DNA of 64,000 bases from Plantibacter sp050587525 (GCF_050587525.1 NZ_JBOBFT010000001.1:62001-126000), one strand, 5' to 3'; counted from the stretch's first letter, positions 24,864 to 33,946 are shown. Notes: generated from the letters alone by a model not told the origin. Translations and numbers: made by a program.

Positions 24864-24901
24864 TAACGGTTCGGTAACTAGCGCTCGTTACCGATCCGTT
24901 A
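24864..24901. promoter_or_regulatory. Large palindrome overlapping a promoter
   Basis: TAACGGTTCGGTAAC and GTTACCGATCCGTTA form 15-base arms with one mismatch around an 8-base centre. The right arm runs into TTATACAG, a likely -10 element. A dimeric regulator could bind here; the MarR protein encoded 235 bases downstream is the obvious candidate. Confidence 0.55.
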
Positions 24902-24980
24902 TACAGTTCAAGAACGTTAGTTGTTTTGCTGTGGCAACTGACGGAATGTGATTGCAGGACACTCTTGGTGCAAGGGAAAC

Positions 24981-25014
24981 GAGAGCCGGTCGGGAGCCTC
25001 TTCGACCGGCTCTC
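24981..25014 (+). other. Perfect hairpin in the marR leader
   Basis: GAGAGCCGGTCG and CGACCGGCTCTC form a perfect 12-base stem with a 10-base loop, in the roughly 220-base leader between the palindromic promoter and the MarR start. It has no U tract. It could be an attenuator-like or RNA-stability element. Apart from these two structures the 324-base gap 24812-25135 shows no gene. Confidence 0.6.
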
Positions 25015-25135
25015 ATCCGTTAACGGGCACATCCCCAGGAGGTTCTCCACGGCTTCCGGGTCAACCCGCTGCCAGATGTCGTCCGTCCGGACTAGATTCG
25101 GGGTGCGGAGCGTTGTGCTCCTGCAGGGAGGCATC

Positions 25136-25567
25136 ATGGACGAGAGACGGCTGGCGGTCACCGCTTGGGAAGCGCTGTTCCGCGCCCAGGTGGACGTCAT
25201 GCGCCATCTGTCGCACGACTTCCCGAGCCACGGCATCTCCCTCAACGAGTACGACGTCCTGCTCACGATGTCGCGGGAACCGGACCGCCGCGTCCGACTC
25301 CGCGACCTCAACACGCAGGTCCTCCTGTCACAGCCGAGCATCAGCCGCCTCGTCGACCGCCTGGTCGCGCGCGGACTCGTCGGCAAGTGTCCCGACCCGG
25401 ACGACGGCCGCGGCACCTTCGTGCGGATGACCGATGCGGGGTACGACGTGTTCCGCAAGGTCGCGCTCGAACACGGCGCGGCCATCGCCGAACGGGTCAC
25501 GACATCGCTCAACCCCGATGAGATGAGCGCACTCGCCGCGCTCAGCAACAAGCTCCGCGGCAGCTGA
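25136..25567 (+). CDS. MarR-family transcriptional regulator
   Basis: This 143-residue regulator has the MarR winged-helix core: ISLNEYDVLLTMSREPDRRV, the recognition helix in LLSQPSISRLVDRLVARGLV, and the wing with DPDDGRGTFVRMTDAG. Dimerisation helices flank the core at both ends. ATG 25136 has GGGAGG five bases upstream, so the longer open frame reaching back to 24926 is not needed. A long palindrome and hairpin lie in the leader. No divergent enzyme is adjacent; regulated partners may be elsewhere. Confidence 0.9.
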   Translation: MDERRLAVTAWEALFRAQVDVMRHLSHDFPSHGISLNEYDVLLTMSREPDRRVRLRDLNTQVLLSQPSISRLVDRLVARGLVGKCPDPDDGRGTFVRMTDAGYDVFRKVALEHGAAIAERVTTSLNPDEMSALAALSNKLRGS

Positions 25568-25595
25568 GCCGCACCTCCCGACGGTCACTCAGCAT

Positions 25596-25728
25596 CACCC
25601 CGGTCGCTGAGCCTGTCGGAGCGCACCCTCATCGCGCATAACTCCTTCGATCCGGACCACGTCCGAGCGACGACCCGCGGGTTTCCGGGGACGCTGAGGT
25701 TTGCAGCGATCGGATCGAAGGAGTTGCG
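25596..25728. repeat. Short B repeat followed by family A copy 5
   Basis: A degenerate B unit (GCTGAGCCTGTCGGAGCGC) precedes family A at 25635-25728, with ends GCATAACTCCTTCGATCCG and CGGATCGAAGGAGTTGCG. The left flank CATCGCGCAT is shared with copy 6. Confidence 0.85.
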
Positions 25729-25824
25729 CTCGATCTGCGCGCGCCGTGGGTCGGGCGGATTGGACTCCACAGCCATGTCCGATTTCCGCTGGCAGGAGCC
25801 TCGGAGGGGTGCGAGACTCGAAGC

Positions 25825-27363
25825 ATGGACTTCGACGAACGGTATCGCGCCATCCAGGCGAAGGACACCCGATTCGACGGGCAGTTCATCACCGCAGTGC
25901 GCACGACGGGCATCTACTGCCGCCCGTCCTGCCCGGCACGCACGCCGCATCCGCAGAACGTGACCTTCTACGCGACGAGCGCCGCCGCCCACGAAGCCGG
26001 CTACCGAGCATGCAAGCGTTGCCTCCCGGAAGCCGTCCCCGGAACGCCGGACTGGAACCTCCGGAACGACCTCGCCGCCCGCGCGATGCGACTCATCGCC
26101 GACGGGGTCGTCGAACGCGAAGGGGTCCCCGGACTCGCAGCCACGCTCGGCTACTCAAGCCGACACCTGACGCGCATCCTCACGCAGGAACTCGGCGCCG
26201 GTCCGCTCGCGCTCGCCCGTGCACATCGCGCCCACAACGCCCGCACGCTCCTCACGGGGACCGAACTGCCGTTCAGCGACATCGCGTTCGCCGCCGGTTT
26301 CTCCAGCATCCGCCAGTTCAACGAGACGATCAGCGAGGTCTTCGAACTGACGCCAGGCCAGTTGCGCTCGAAACATCGCGGCACCCCGGGAACGGAGCCG
26401 GGCACCATCCGGCTCACGCTCCCCTATCGCGAACCATTCAACGCGGCCGGCGTCTTCGGCTGGCTGGGTCCGCGCGCGGTCGAAGGCGTGGAATCAGCCG
26501 GGCCGGATCGCTACGCCCGGCTCCTCGCGCTCCCCGGCGGCGTCGCCTGGTTCGAGGTGCGGGAAGAGGCGGGCGCGCTGACGCTCACCGCGGAGGTGGC
26601 GGAACTCGCCGACCTCCCCGTCCTCGTCTCACGCGTCCGACGACTGTTCGACCTGGATGCGGATCCGCAGGCGATCGATGCTGCGCTGTCGGTCGATCCG
26701 CGGCTGGCGGCGTCGATCGAAGCGACACCGGGAATCCGACTGCCGGGTGCGGTCAGTGCGGAGGAGATGCTGTTCCGGGCGATCATCGGCCAGCAGATCA
26801 CGGTCGCGGCGGCGCGGACGGCGCTCCGACGGTTGACGGAAGCCGTCGGGTCGACGGTCGAACCACGGCACGGGCTCAGCCGGTTGTTCCCGACCGCCAC
26901 GCAGATCGCGGAGGGTGGGCGCGCTGCGCTCGTCGGACCGAAGGCTCGTATCGAGACGGTGATCGGCGTCGCCGAGGCACTCGCGTCGGGCGAACTGACG
27001 ATCGGCTTCGGCGACGACCGCGCCGCACTCCGCGATCGTCTCCTCGCTCTCAAGGGCATCGGCCCGTGGACGACCGACTACGTGAGTATGCGCGTCCTCG
27101 GCAATCCCGATGCATTCCTCCCCGGCGATGTCGCGGTGCGGACGGGCGCGGGACGGCTCGGCTTCCCGAACGCGGCGGGTCCGCTCACCGTCGAGGCCGC
27201 GGCGTTCGCGCCATGGCGCTCCTACCTGTGCCTGCACCTGTGGAAGGCGGCGGCGCTCCCCGCGTCCGCGTTCCCGGCATCGGCTCCTCCATCCACCCCC
27301 GCCACCGCAACACGAGCGGTCCTCCAGACATCCGCCGACTTCGAGAAAGGTCCAGCAGCATGA
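25825..27363 (+). CDS. Ada-AlkA fusion: methyl-acceptor regulator and 3-methyladenine glycosylase
   Basis: This 512-residue DNA-repair protein joins three modules. Residues 1-75 are the Ada zinc domain with C32, C36, C63 and C66, where one Cys accepts methyl groups from phosphotriesters. Residues 85-185 are an AraC-type HTH (LGYSSRHLTRILTQELGAGP, then FSDIAFAAGFSSIRQFNETI). Residues 190-490 are an AlkA-type glycosylase with the helix-hairpin-helix LKGIGPWTTDYVSMRVLG and the catalytic aspartate in GDVAVR. It senses alkylation, activates transcription and excises alkylated bases. The stop overlaps the ATG of ogt by three bases. Confidence 0.93.
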   Translation: MDFDERYRAIQAKDTRFDGQFITAVRTTGIYCRPSCPARTPHPQNVTFYATSAAAHEAGYRACKRCLPEAVPGTPDWNLRNDLAARAMRLIADGVVEREGVPGLAATLGYSSRHLTRILTQELGAGPLALARAHRAHNARTLLTGTELPFSDIAFAAGFSSIRQFNETISEVFELTPGQLRSKHRGTPGTEPGTIRLTLPYREPFNAAGVFGWLGPRAVEGVESAGPDRYARLLALPGGVAWFEVREEAGALTLTAEVAELADLPVLVSRVRRLFDLDADPQAIDAALSVDPRLAASIEATPGIRLPGAVSAEEMLFRAIIGQQITVAAARTALRRLTEAVGSTVEPRHGLSRLFPTATQIAEGGRAALVGPKARIETVIGVAEALASGELTIGFGDDRAALRDRLLALKGIGPWTTDYVSMRVLGNPDAFLPGDVAVRTGAGRLGFPNAAGPLTVEAAAFAPWRSYLCLHLWKAAALPASAFPASAPPSTPATATRAVLQTSADFEKGPAA

Positions 27364-27863
27364 CCACCATCCACCAGACCATCAGCACCCCCGACGGCCC
27401 GTTCACGATCATCGCCCGCGAGGAGGACGGTGCCGTGCTCGCCTCCGGCTGGAGCGACGACGTGCAGGTGATGCTCGATCGCATCCGCCCGGCCGATCGT
27501 CTCGCTTCGTCCGTCCCCGGCGAGATCGCGGCGAGCGCGGCTGTCCACGCCTACTACGCGGGCGACCTGTCCGCGATCGACGACGTTCTCGTGGCTCAGT
27601 CCGGCGGCCCGTTCCGGACGCACGCCTGGTCCGTGCTGCGGACGGTGGAGGCCGGGCATCCCGTCACCTACACGGAGTTCGCTGCCGCGTCGGGTCGGCC
27701 TTCCGCTGTTCGGGCCGCGGCGAGCGCGTGCGCCACCAACGCCCCGGCGCTCTTCGTGCCGTGCCACCGGGTCCTGCGCACCGACGGCTCGCTCGGCGGT
27801 TTCGCCTGGGGCCTCGATGTGAAGCGCTCACTGCTCGCCCGCGAGGCCGCCCTCAGCGCCTGA
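27360..27863 (+). CDS. ogt: Methylated-DNA--protein-cysteine methyltransferase
   Basis: This 167-residue suicide enzyme removes methyl groups from O6-methylguanine. The acceptor cysteine lies in the canonical PCHRVLRTDGSLGGFAWG. The helix-turn-helix region VTYTEFAAASGRPSAVRAAA, with the arginine finger, precedes it. ATG 27360 overlaps the stop of the Ada-AlkA gene (ATGA), making an alkylation-repair operon. No transcription-activation domain is present, so it is Ogt-type and regulation comes from the upstream fusion. Confidence 0.95.
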   Translation: MTTIHQTISTPDGPFTIIAREEDGAVLASGWSDDVQVMLDRIRPADRLASSVPGEIAASAAVHAYYAGDLSAIDDVLVAQSGGPFRTHAWSVLRTVEAGHPVTYTEFAAASGRPSAVRAAASACATNAPALFVPCHRVLRTDGSLGGFAWGLDVKRSLLAREAALSA

Positions 27864-27924
27864 CGGGGCCCGTCTCCCATCTCCTGTTCCTCCCTCCTGC
27901 CCCTCCACCCGACCCCGGCGATTT

Positions 27925-28018
27925 TCACAATTCCGGAACAACTGTGACAGGAGTGACGACGGAAACGCTTACCGGCCCGAACAAGCGCTTTCCGGCCCAA
28001 AACTTCCGGAATTGTGCA
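27925..28018. repeat. Gene-end inverted repeat, family E
   Basis: TTCACAATTCCGGAA and TTCCGGAATTGTGCAA enclose about 60 bases with inner GGCCCGAA/TTCCGGCCC pieces. It lies after ogt and before the photolyase. The shared CACAATTC end links it to the elements at 16421, 22810 and 51840. Confidence 0.8.
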
Positions 28019-28058
28019 ACCCCGGGGGTGGGGTGGGCGGGACGCGTAGGGTGGAGGA

Positions 28059-29429
28059 ATGCCCGACTCCCCAACGATCGTCTGGTTCCGTGAGGACCTC
28101 CGGCTGGCGGACAACCCCGCCCTCACCGCAGCGCTGGAGCTCGGCGCACCGATCATCTGCCTCTACGTCCTCGAAGAGGACACGAACGACCTCCGACCGC
28201 ACGGCGGCGCATCACGCTGGTGGCTCCACGGCAGCCTCGAAGCCCTCGGCGCGGACATCCGCTCGATGGGCGGCACACTCCTCCTCCGGCGAGGCGATGC
28301 GGCGGCGATCATCGACGAGCTGGTCGAATCCAGCGGCGCGGGCGCGGTCCTCTGGAACCGTCGCTACGGCGGACCCGAACGAGAACTCGACGCACGCATC
28401 AAGGCGTCGCTCCGCGAACGCGGGCTCGACGCCCGCAGCTTCTCGGCGATGCTCCTCGCGGAACCGTGGGAGATCACGACCGGCCAGGGCAATCCGTACG
28501 CCGTGTTCACCCCGTTCTGGAACGCGTGCCTGACCGAGTTCGCACGCAACCCGCCACGACATCCGTTGGATGCGCCCGAGCGGATCGACGGACCGGCCGA
28601 TGCTGCGCACCTCCACAGCGACAAACTCGCCGCGTGGCGCCTGCTCCCCACGAAACCGGACTGGGCCGGCGGCTTCCGCGACAGCTGGACCCCCGGTGAG
28701 GCCGGCGCGCACGAGCATCTCGCCGACTTCATCGACGGAGCGATCATCGGCTACGCGAACGATCGCGACGTGCCCGCCAAGCCCGCGACATCGCGTCTCT
28801 CACCGCACCTGCGCTTCGGCGAGATCAGCCCGAACCAGATCTGGTGGGCCGCCAAGGACGGGCGTCGACGGCTCGGCGATGACGGCGCCGTCTTCCTGAA
28901 GGAGGTCGGCTGGCGGGAGTTCGCCCACCACTGCCTCTACGCGTTCCCCGCGCTCGCCACCGAGAACTGGCGCTCCTCCTTCGACGCGTTCCCCTGGCCG
29001 GACCCCGACGAGGAGGCCTTCGAAGCCTGGACGATGGGCCGCACCGGCATCCCCCTCGTCGACGCCGGCATGCGCGAACTCTGGCACACCGGCACCATGC
29101 ACAACCGCGTGCGCATGGTCGTCGCATCGTTCCTCACGAAGAACCTGCTCATCCACTGGCGCCGCGGCGAGGAGTGGTTCTGGGACACGCTCGTGGACGC
29201 GGATCCCGCATCGAACCCGTTCAACTGGCAATGGGTCGCGGGGAGCGGGGCCGATGCTGCGCCGTACTTCCGCATCTTCAACCCGGAACGACAGCGGGAG
29301 CGGTTCGATGCCGATGACACGTACATCAAGCGGTGGGTGCCGGAGTACGGGACCGATGCGTATCCGGAGCCACTCGTCGATCTGAGCGTGACGCGGCAGG
29401 CGGCGCTGGCGGCGTACAAACAGCTGTAG
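28059..29429 (+). CDS. phr: Deoxyribodipyrimidine photo-lyase
   Basis: This 456-residue enzyme repairs UV-induced cyclobutane pyrimidine dimers using light and FADH-. The N-terminal antenna-chromophore domain starts IVWFREDLRLADNPAL. The C-terminal FAD domain has TSRLSPHLRFGEISPNQIWW, the WREFAHHCLY segment, and the signature LWHTGTMHNRVRMVVASFL, then HWRRGEEWFWDTLVDADPA and NPFNWQWVAGSG. All class I photolyase motifs are present, so a cryptochrome role is unlikely. ATG 28059 follows GTGGAGGA. It sits immediately after the alkylation-repair pair. Confidence 0.95.
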   Translation: MPDSPTIVWFREDLRLADNPALTAALELGAPIICLYVLEEDTNDLRPHGGASRWWLHGSLEALGADIRSMGGTLLLRRGDAAAIIDELVESSGAGAVLWNRRYGGPERELDARIKASLRERGLDARSFSAMLLAEPWEITTGQGNPYAVFTPFWNACLTEFARNPPRHPLDAPERIDGPADAAHLHSDKLAAWRLLPTKPDWAGGFRDSWTPGEAGAHEHLADFIDGAIIGYANDRDVPAKPATSRLSPHLRFGEISPNQIWWAAKDGRRRLGDDGAVFLKEVGWREFAHHCLYAFPALATENWRSSFDAFPWPDPDEEAFEAWTMGRTGIPLVDAGMRELWHTGTMHNRVRMVVASFLTKNLLIHWRRGEEWFWDTLVDADPASNPFNWQWVAGSGADAAPYFRIFNPERQRERFDADDTYIKRWVPEYGTDAYPEPLVDLSVTRQAALAAYKQL

Positions 29430-29441
29430 GGCCTGACCGCC

Positions 29442-29660
29442 TGACCCTGAGCCTGCCGACGGGCCGACCCCGGACCGGACGCTGAGCCTGTCGAAAGGCG
29501 CACCCTGCGGGACCTCACCCTTCGACAAGCTCAGGGACCGGGGACCGTATCCGACCGGTCCCTGAGCCTGTCGAAGGGCGTGCTACTCGGGATGCCCTTC
29601 GACAAGCTCAGGGACCGGGGAGGCTCAGGGCCCGAGGATGCTCAGGGACCGGGCAAGCCC
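29442..29660. repeat. Cluster of short B repeats between photolyase and response regulator
   Basis: At least six B units occur in both orientations (CCTGAGCCTGTCGAAAGGC, CCCTTCGACAAGCTCAGGGACCGG, CCCTGAGCCTGTCGAAGGGC and partial copies). They alternate so that inverted pairs can form stems. No gene is visible. Confidence 0.88.
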
Positions 29661-29662
29661 GG

Positions 29663-30406
29663 TCAGCGGGGGCGGAAGAGGCCCTGTCGCTGGGCGGCGG
29701 CGATGGCGGACGACCGGTTCGTGACGTCGAGCTTCGTGTAGATGTGCGCGAGGTGCGACTTGATCGTCGTCTCGCTCACGTGCAGCCTGGCGGCGATCGC
29801 CTGGTTGGTGAGGCCTTCGGCGGCGTTCGCGAGCACCTCGATCTCGCGGGCGCTGAGCGCCGTCTGCGGAGCGCTCACGCGAGCGACGAGTCGGGTGGCG
29901 ACCGCGGGTCCCAGCACGGAGCGACCGGCGACGGCGGACCGGATCGCGGCGATGAGATCATCCGGCGGCGAGTCCTTCAGCAGGTACCCCGCGGCGCCGG
30001 CCTCGATGGCGCCGAGGATGTCGGCATCGGAGTCGTAGTTCGTCAGGACGAGCACGCGCGGCGCATCGATCGCTCCGCTGATCGCGCGGGTCGCTTCGAT
30101 GCCGGACATGCCGTCGCCGAAGCTGAGGTCCATCAGGACGAGATCCGCGCGCGACGGGACCGACTCGTCACCACCGGCCGAGGCACCAGCACCGGAAGTG
30201 GAGTCCGCCCCAGCACCGGCCCCCCGCAGCGCGAGCCCGACCGCCTCCTCGGCGGTGGACGCCTCGGCGACGACGTCGAAGTCCGGGACCGTCCCGAGCA
30301 CGGCGCGGAGGCCGGCCCGGACGATGGGGTGGTCGTCGGCGATCACGATGCGGATGCGATCCTCGCCTCCAGCGATGTCGGCAGTTCCCGGCTGTTCGTG
30401 GCTCAT
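29663..30406 (-). CDS. NarL/LuxR-family response regulator
   Basis: This 247-residue regulator has an N-terminal receiver (IRIVIADDHPIVRAGLRAVL; phospho-acceptor Asp in LVLMDLSFGDG; conserved Thr in VLVLTNYD; Lys in YLLKDSPPD). A C-terminal LuxR HTH follows (LSAREIEVLANAAEGLTNQA, then IAARLHVSETTIKSHLAHIY). About 25 Gly/Ala/Ser residues are inserted in the receiver between helix 2 and strand 3. Its ATG overlaps the stop of the upstream histidine kinase (ATGA). Confidence 0.92.
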   Translation of the reverse strand: MSHEQPGTADIAGGEDRIRIVIADDHPIVRAGLRAVLGTVPDFDVVAEASTAEEAVGLALRGAGAGADSTSGAGASAGGDESVPSRADLVLMDLSFGDGMSGIEATRAISGAIDAPRVLVLTNYDSDADILGAIEAGAAGYLLKDSPPDDLIAAIRSAVAGRSVLGPAVATRLVARVSAPQTALSAREIEVLANAAEGLTNQAIAARLHVSETTIKSHLAHIYTKLDVTNRSSAIAAAQRQGLFRPR

Positions 30407-31737
30407 GCGTCCTCCTCGAATCGTGCCGTCACGGTCGTCCCCGTGCCCGGTGCACTCCGCAGGTCGAGCGATCCGCCGAGTTCCTCGATCCGCTGGCGCA
30501 TCGCGACCAACCCGAACGAACCGCCGGCCATCCGATCTCCCGCGCCGCCCACGATCGACGGTTCGAAGCCGATCCCGTCATCGTCCACGTCGAGGATGAC
30601 TTCGGAGTCGAGGTAGCTGAGGGTGATGTCGGCTCGGGACGCCTCGGCGTGACGGATCGCGTTGGAAACGGCGCTCTGCGCGACGCGCAGCAGGCAGGTC
30701 TGCACGGACGTGCTGAGGTCGATCGGGTCGCCGGTCACGGTGAAGGAGACGACGGGGCCGCCCTGCGCGGTGGTCGTCGCGGCGAGGCGGGACAGCGCGT
30801 CGGCGATCGTGCTCCCGGCGAGGGCGGGCGGGCTGAGCTCGTCGATGAGGCCGCGCGTCTCCGTGAGGGCCGTCGCGGCGGCGGCCCGGGCGCTCCGCAG
30901 GTGGTCGGCGGAACGCGGCGGATCGATCTCGGCATCGCGTTCGGCCGCGTGGAGGAGGAGTTGGATGCTCGACAGCGCCTGCGCGACGGTGTCGTGGATG
31001 TCGCGCGCCAGTCGTTCCCGTTCGGCCAGTTTCCCGGCTTCGCGTTCCGTGGCGGCGAGCTGTTCGCGAGTCGCGACGAGTTCGACGATGAGCTGTTCAC
31101 GCGCCTCCGCCTCCCGCGCGAGCGCCTGATAACCGAGGCCGATCGCCACCGCGACCGCCGCCCCGACGATGGGCCCGACGACCCCGCCGAGGCTGAACCC
31201 GGAGTGGGCGCCGATCGCGATGATGGCTGCGGCGGTCGATGCGAGGACGGCGACGACCGCGAGCCGCCAGCGCAGCAGGTGCAGGTAGAGGAAGAACAGC
31301 GGGAACACGAGGTAGGCGGCATCGAGGCTCACGAAGACGAGGGCGATCCACTCGATGCTGAGGACCGCGAGCCAGACGCCGATGATCAGCCGTGCGGGGC
31401 GTGCGGCAGGGGCGCTGGCAGCAGAGGCGGCAGCGGCGGCACCGACACCCGCTCCCACCACCTCCCCTCGCTCATCCGCCGACACCCGTCGCATCCGCGC
31501 CCGGGAACCGAACACGGCTCCGAGCAGGTACGTGCCGAGCATGACCGCGGTCAAGACGATCGAGACGACGGAGTACGGGCCGGGCACGAGGACCGCACGC
31601 ACGACCACGACGAGGGCGAGCGCCGCGAAGAGGACGTGCAGCCCGGCGTTCAAGGCCGTGAAGACGGGGCTGAACGCGGAGTGGTCCGTCCGCGGCGAGC
31701 CCGCTCCGAGAGCCCCGGCGGGAACCGATTGCGTCAT
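30403..31737 (-). CDS. NarX/DesK-type sensor histidine kinase
   Basis: This 444-residue kinase has about five to six membrane helices in its first 190 residues. A coiled-coil (residues about 215-250, AREAEAREQLIVELVATREQ) leads to the HisKA_3 phosphoacceptor ERERLARDIHDTVAQALSSI. The HATPase domain has the N box AVSNAIRHAEASRADI and the G boxes DDDGIGFEPS and GSFGLVAMRQRIEELGG. It phosphorylates the adjacent NarL-type regulator. The ABC transporter divergent from it is a probable target, as in many Micrococcales clusters. ATG 31737 is used; an upstream ATG at 31824 would overlap the divergent promoter region. Confidence 0.9.
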   Translation of the reverse strand: MTQSVPAGALGAGSPRTDHSAFSPVFTALNAGLHVLFAALALVVVVRAVLVPGPYSVVSIVLTAVMLGTYLLGAVFGSRARMRRVSADERGEVVGAGVGAAAAASAASAPAARPARLIIGVWLAVLSIEWIALVFVSLDAAYLVFPLFFLYLHLLRWRLAVVAVLASTAAAIIAIGAHSGFSLGGVVGPIVGAAVAVAIGLGYQALAREAEAREQLIVELVATREQLAATEREAGKLAERERLARDIHDTVAQALSSIQLLLHAAERDAEIDPPRSADHLRSARAAAATALTETRGLIDELSPPALAGSTIADALSRLAATTTAQGGPVVSFTVTGDPIDLSTSVQTCLLRVAQSAVSNAIRHAEASRADITLSYLDSEVILDVDDDGIGFEPSIVGGAGDRMAGGSFGLVAMRQRIEELGGSLDLRSAPGTGTTVTARFEEDA

Positions 31738-31922
31738 CCGCCCAGCGTACGGGGATCGACCCGGAATCGGATCGTCCGAAAGGTGGAAGGAACGCTCCAT
31801 ACTCCCGCCGCCGGAGAGCATCATCCCGGCCGATGCCGCGGGAGCGGCCGGAAGCGAGGCTGGAACAGTGCACCACCCGACCGGATCCGCCGGCCGGCCG
31901 ACGGGTGCATCGAGGAGGTTCC

Positions 31923-33065
31923 ATGTTCGTCGCCTGGCGTGACATGCGATTCGCGACCGGACGGTTCGTGCTGATCGGCGCGGTCGTCACACTCATCACC
32001 CTGCTCGTGGGGTTCCTCAGCGGGTTGACCGCGGGACTCGCGAATCAGAACATCTCGGCGGTGACGGGCCTCGGCGCGAACAGCATCGTCTTCTCCGCAC
32101 CGGCCGACGGCGAGCAGGCGAGCTTCTCCGACTCCGTCGTGACGAAGGACATGGCGTCGGACTGGGCGGCCGTTCCCGGCGTCGATCGCGCTGAGCCCAT
32201 CGGCATCACGCAGACACGGCTGGAAACGGACGACACCCGCACCTCGGTGTCGCTCTTCGGCGTCGAGCCGTCGTTCGGGGCCGATGCGCCGAGCGCCGAC
32301 GGCGAGCTCCGTCTGAGCGCCGCCGCCGCCAAGGAGCTCAAGGTCACGACGGGTGACAGCGTGTCGGCCGGCGCGAAGCAGTTCACGGTCGAATCCGTGG
32401 GCGACGACGCCTGGTACAGCCACACACCCGTCGTGTGGATGACGGCCGCGGACTGGCGGACGATGGCCGCAGCGATGTCGGGAGCCGGCGCGGCTCCGAC
32501 GACCGGAGCCGAGGCGGGAACGGCCGGAACGACGGCCTCCGCTGCATCCGGCGCTCCGTTCGCGACCGTCATCGCCGTCTTCGGCAACCCGACCGGCGCA
32601 GCGAGCGATGCCGCGGACGCGCAGGCGGGAACGGTCGCGAAGCCGATCATCCCGGCGCTCATGGCGATCGGTTCCTTCCGGTCCGAGATCGGCTCGCTCC
32701 TGCTCATGGTCGCGATGCTCTTCGGGATCTCGGCACTCGTCATCGGCGCGTTCTTCACGGTCTGGACGATCCAGCGCCGCGGCGACGTCGCGATCCTCAA
32801 AGCGCTCGGCGCGACCACGAAGCGACTCACGGCCGATGCACTCGGGCAGGCGTTCGTGCTCTTGCTCGTCGGCGTGGGTGTCGGGATCGGGCTCACCGCT
32901 CTGCTCGGCTCGCTCGCCGGAACCGCGCTGCCATTCGTCCTGAGCCCGCTCACGACGCTCGCGCCTGGGGTGGTCATGATCGTCCTCGGTCTGGCCGGCG
33001 CCGCGTTCGCGCTCCGCTCCATCCTCACGGCCGACCCGCTCACAGCGCTCGGCGGCAACCGATGA
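31923..33065 (+). CDS. FtsX/MacB-type ABC transporter permease
   Basis: This 380-residue permease has one N-terminal helix (residues 17-38), then a large extracytoplasmic MacB_PCD-like domain. A Gly/Ala/Thr-rich loop of about 30 residues lies near 180-215. Three C-terminal helices of the FtsX core follow, with TVWTIQRRGDVAILKALGAT between the first two. It works with the ATPase encoded downstream to move lipophilic or peptide substrates, or to act on the envelope. ATG 31923 follows GAGGAGG by five bases. It is divergent from the sensor kinase. Confidence 0.9.
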   Translation: MFVAWRDMRFATGRFVLIGAVVTLITLLVGFLSGLTAGLANQNISAVTGLGANSIVFSAPADGEQASFSDSVVTKDMASDWAAVPGVDRAEPIGITQTRLETDDTRTSVSLFGVEPSFGADAPSADGELRLSAAAAKELKVTTGDSVSAGAKQFTVESVGDDAWYSHTPVVWMTAADWRTMAAAMSGAGAAPTTGAEAGTAGTTASAASGAPFATVIAVFGNPTGAASDAADAQAGTVAKPIIPALMAIGSFRSEIGSLLLMVAMLFGISALVIGAFFTVWTIQRRGDVAILKALGATTKRLTADALGQAFVLLLVGVGVGIGLTALLGSLAGTALPFVLSPLTTLAPGVVMIVLGLAGAAFALRSILTADPLTALGGNR

Positions 33066-33089
33066 GCGCGCCCCGAGACGGCCGGTCAC

Positions 33090-33165
33090 TGCACCCCACC
33101 CGGTCGCTGCATCCAACCGGGTCACTGCACCCGACCCGGTCACTGAGCCTGTCGAAGTGCCCCAC
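33090..33165. repeat. Short B repeats inside the ABC operon
   Basis: Three degenerate CACCCGGTCACTGCAYCC units and one full B unit (CACTGAGCCTGTCGAAGTGC) fill the 133 bases between the permease stop and the ATPase start. They insert a stem-forming spacer into an operon whose two genes are normally adjacent. Confidence 0.85.
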
Positions 33166-33198
33166 CCACACCACGCCCACCACTCCAGGAGGCACCAG

Positions 33199-33921
33199 AT
33201 GATCCAACTGACCGACGTCACCCTCACCTTCCCCGACGGCGACTCGACCGTTACCGCCGTCGACCACGTCAGCCTCACCGTCCCGCCCGGGACCGTCGCC
33301 GCGCTCACCGGCCCGTCCGGTTCAGGCAAGTCGAGCGTGCTCGCGGTCGCCGCATCGCTCATCCGTCCGGACAGTGGAACGGTCGAGGTCGCGGGCATCG
33401 ATGTCACGGCACTCGACCGCGGGGCCGCCGCGGAGTTCCGTCGCACGACGCTCGGCATCGTCTTCCAGCAGTCGAACCTCATCCCGTCACTCACGGCGAT
33501 CGAGCAACTCACCGTGATGAACGAGCTCGGCGGACGCGGCAGCCGTGGGCGCCGGGCCGCTGTTCGCTCGCGCGCGTTGGACCTGTTGGAGGAGGTCGGT
33601 CTGAGCGATCATGCGGGCAAGCGGCCGCATCAGCTGTCGGGTGGTCAGCGACAGCGGGTCAACGTGGCTCGGGCACTCATGGGCGGGCCGGCGGCGCTCG
33701 TCGTCGATGAGCCGACGAGCGCTCTCGATCACGAGCGCGGCTCGGCGATCATCGACCTCATCCTGCGATTGACCGAGGAGGCGCACACGTCCACGCTGCT
33801 CGTGACCCACGATCGTTCGCACCTGGATCGGATGGACCAGGTGCTCACGATGCGGGACGGCGCGCTCGTCGCTGCTCCTGAGGATGCGCTGCGTCTCGCG
33901 CCCACGCTGGCCGCACGCTAG
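33199..33921 (+). CDS. LolD/MacB-type ABC transporter ATP-binding protein
   Basis: This 240-residue ATPase has Walker A (ALTGPSGSGKSSVLAVAASL), the Q-loop FQQSNLIPSLTAIEQL, the signature LSGGQRQRVNVARALMGGPA, Walker B (LVVDEPTSALDH) and the H-loop LLVTHDRSHLDRMD. It is the energising subunit of the permease encoded just upstream. ATG 33199 follows AGGAGG by seven bases, so it is translated well despite the repeat-filled spacer before it. Confidence 0.93.
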   Translation: MIQLTDVTLTFPDGDSTVTAVDHVSLTVPPGTVAALTGPSGSGKSSVLAVAASLIRPDSGTVEVAGIDVTALDRGAAAEFRRTTLGIVFQQSNLIPSLTAIEQLTVMNELGGRGSRGRRAAVRSRALDLLEEVGLSDHAGKRPHQLSGGQRQRVNVARALMGGPAALVVDEPTSALDHERGSAIIDLILRLTEEAHTSTLLVTHDRSHLDRMDQVLTMRDGALVAAPEDALRLAPTLAAR

Positions 33922-33946
33922 GGGTTCCTGGCAGTTCGACCCCCCT

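Noticed and set aside
24926..25135. N-terminal extension of the MarR protein to 24926
   Set aside because: The extension would translate the leader hairpin and has no homolog-like sequence; ATG 25136 has a strong ribosome site.
25701..27863. A 720-residue open frame covering Ada-AlkA and ogt
   Set aside because: Its first two thirds are an out-of-frame Arg-rich reading of the Ada-AlkA gene; only the last 167 codons (ogt from 27360) are real.
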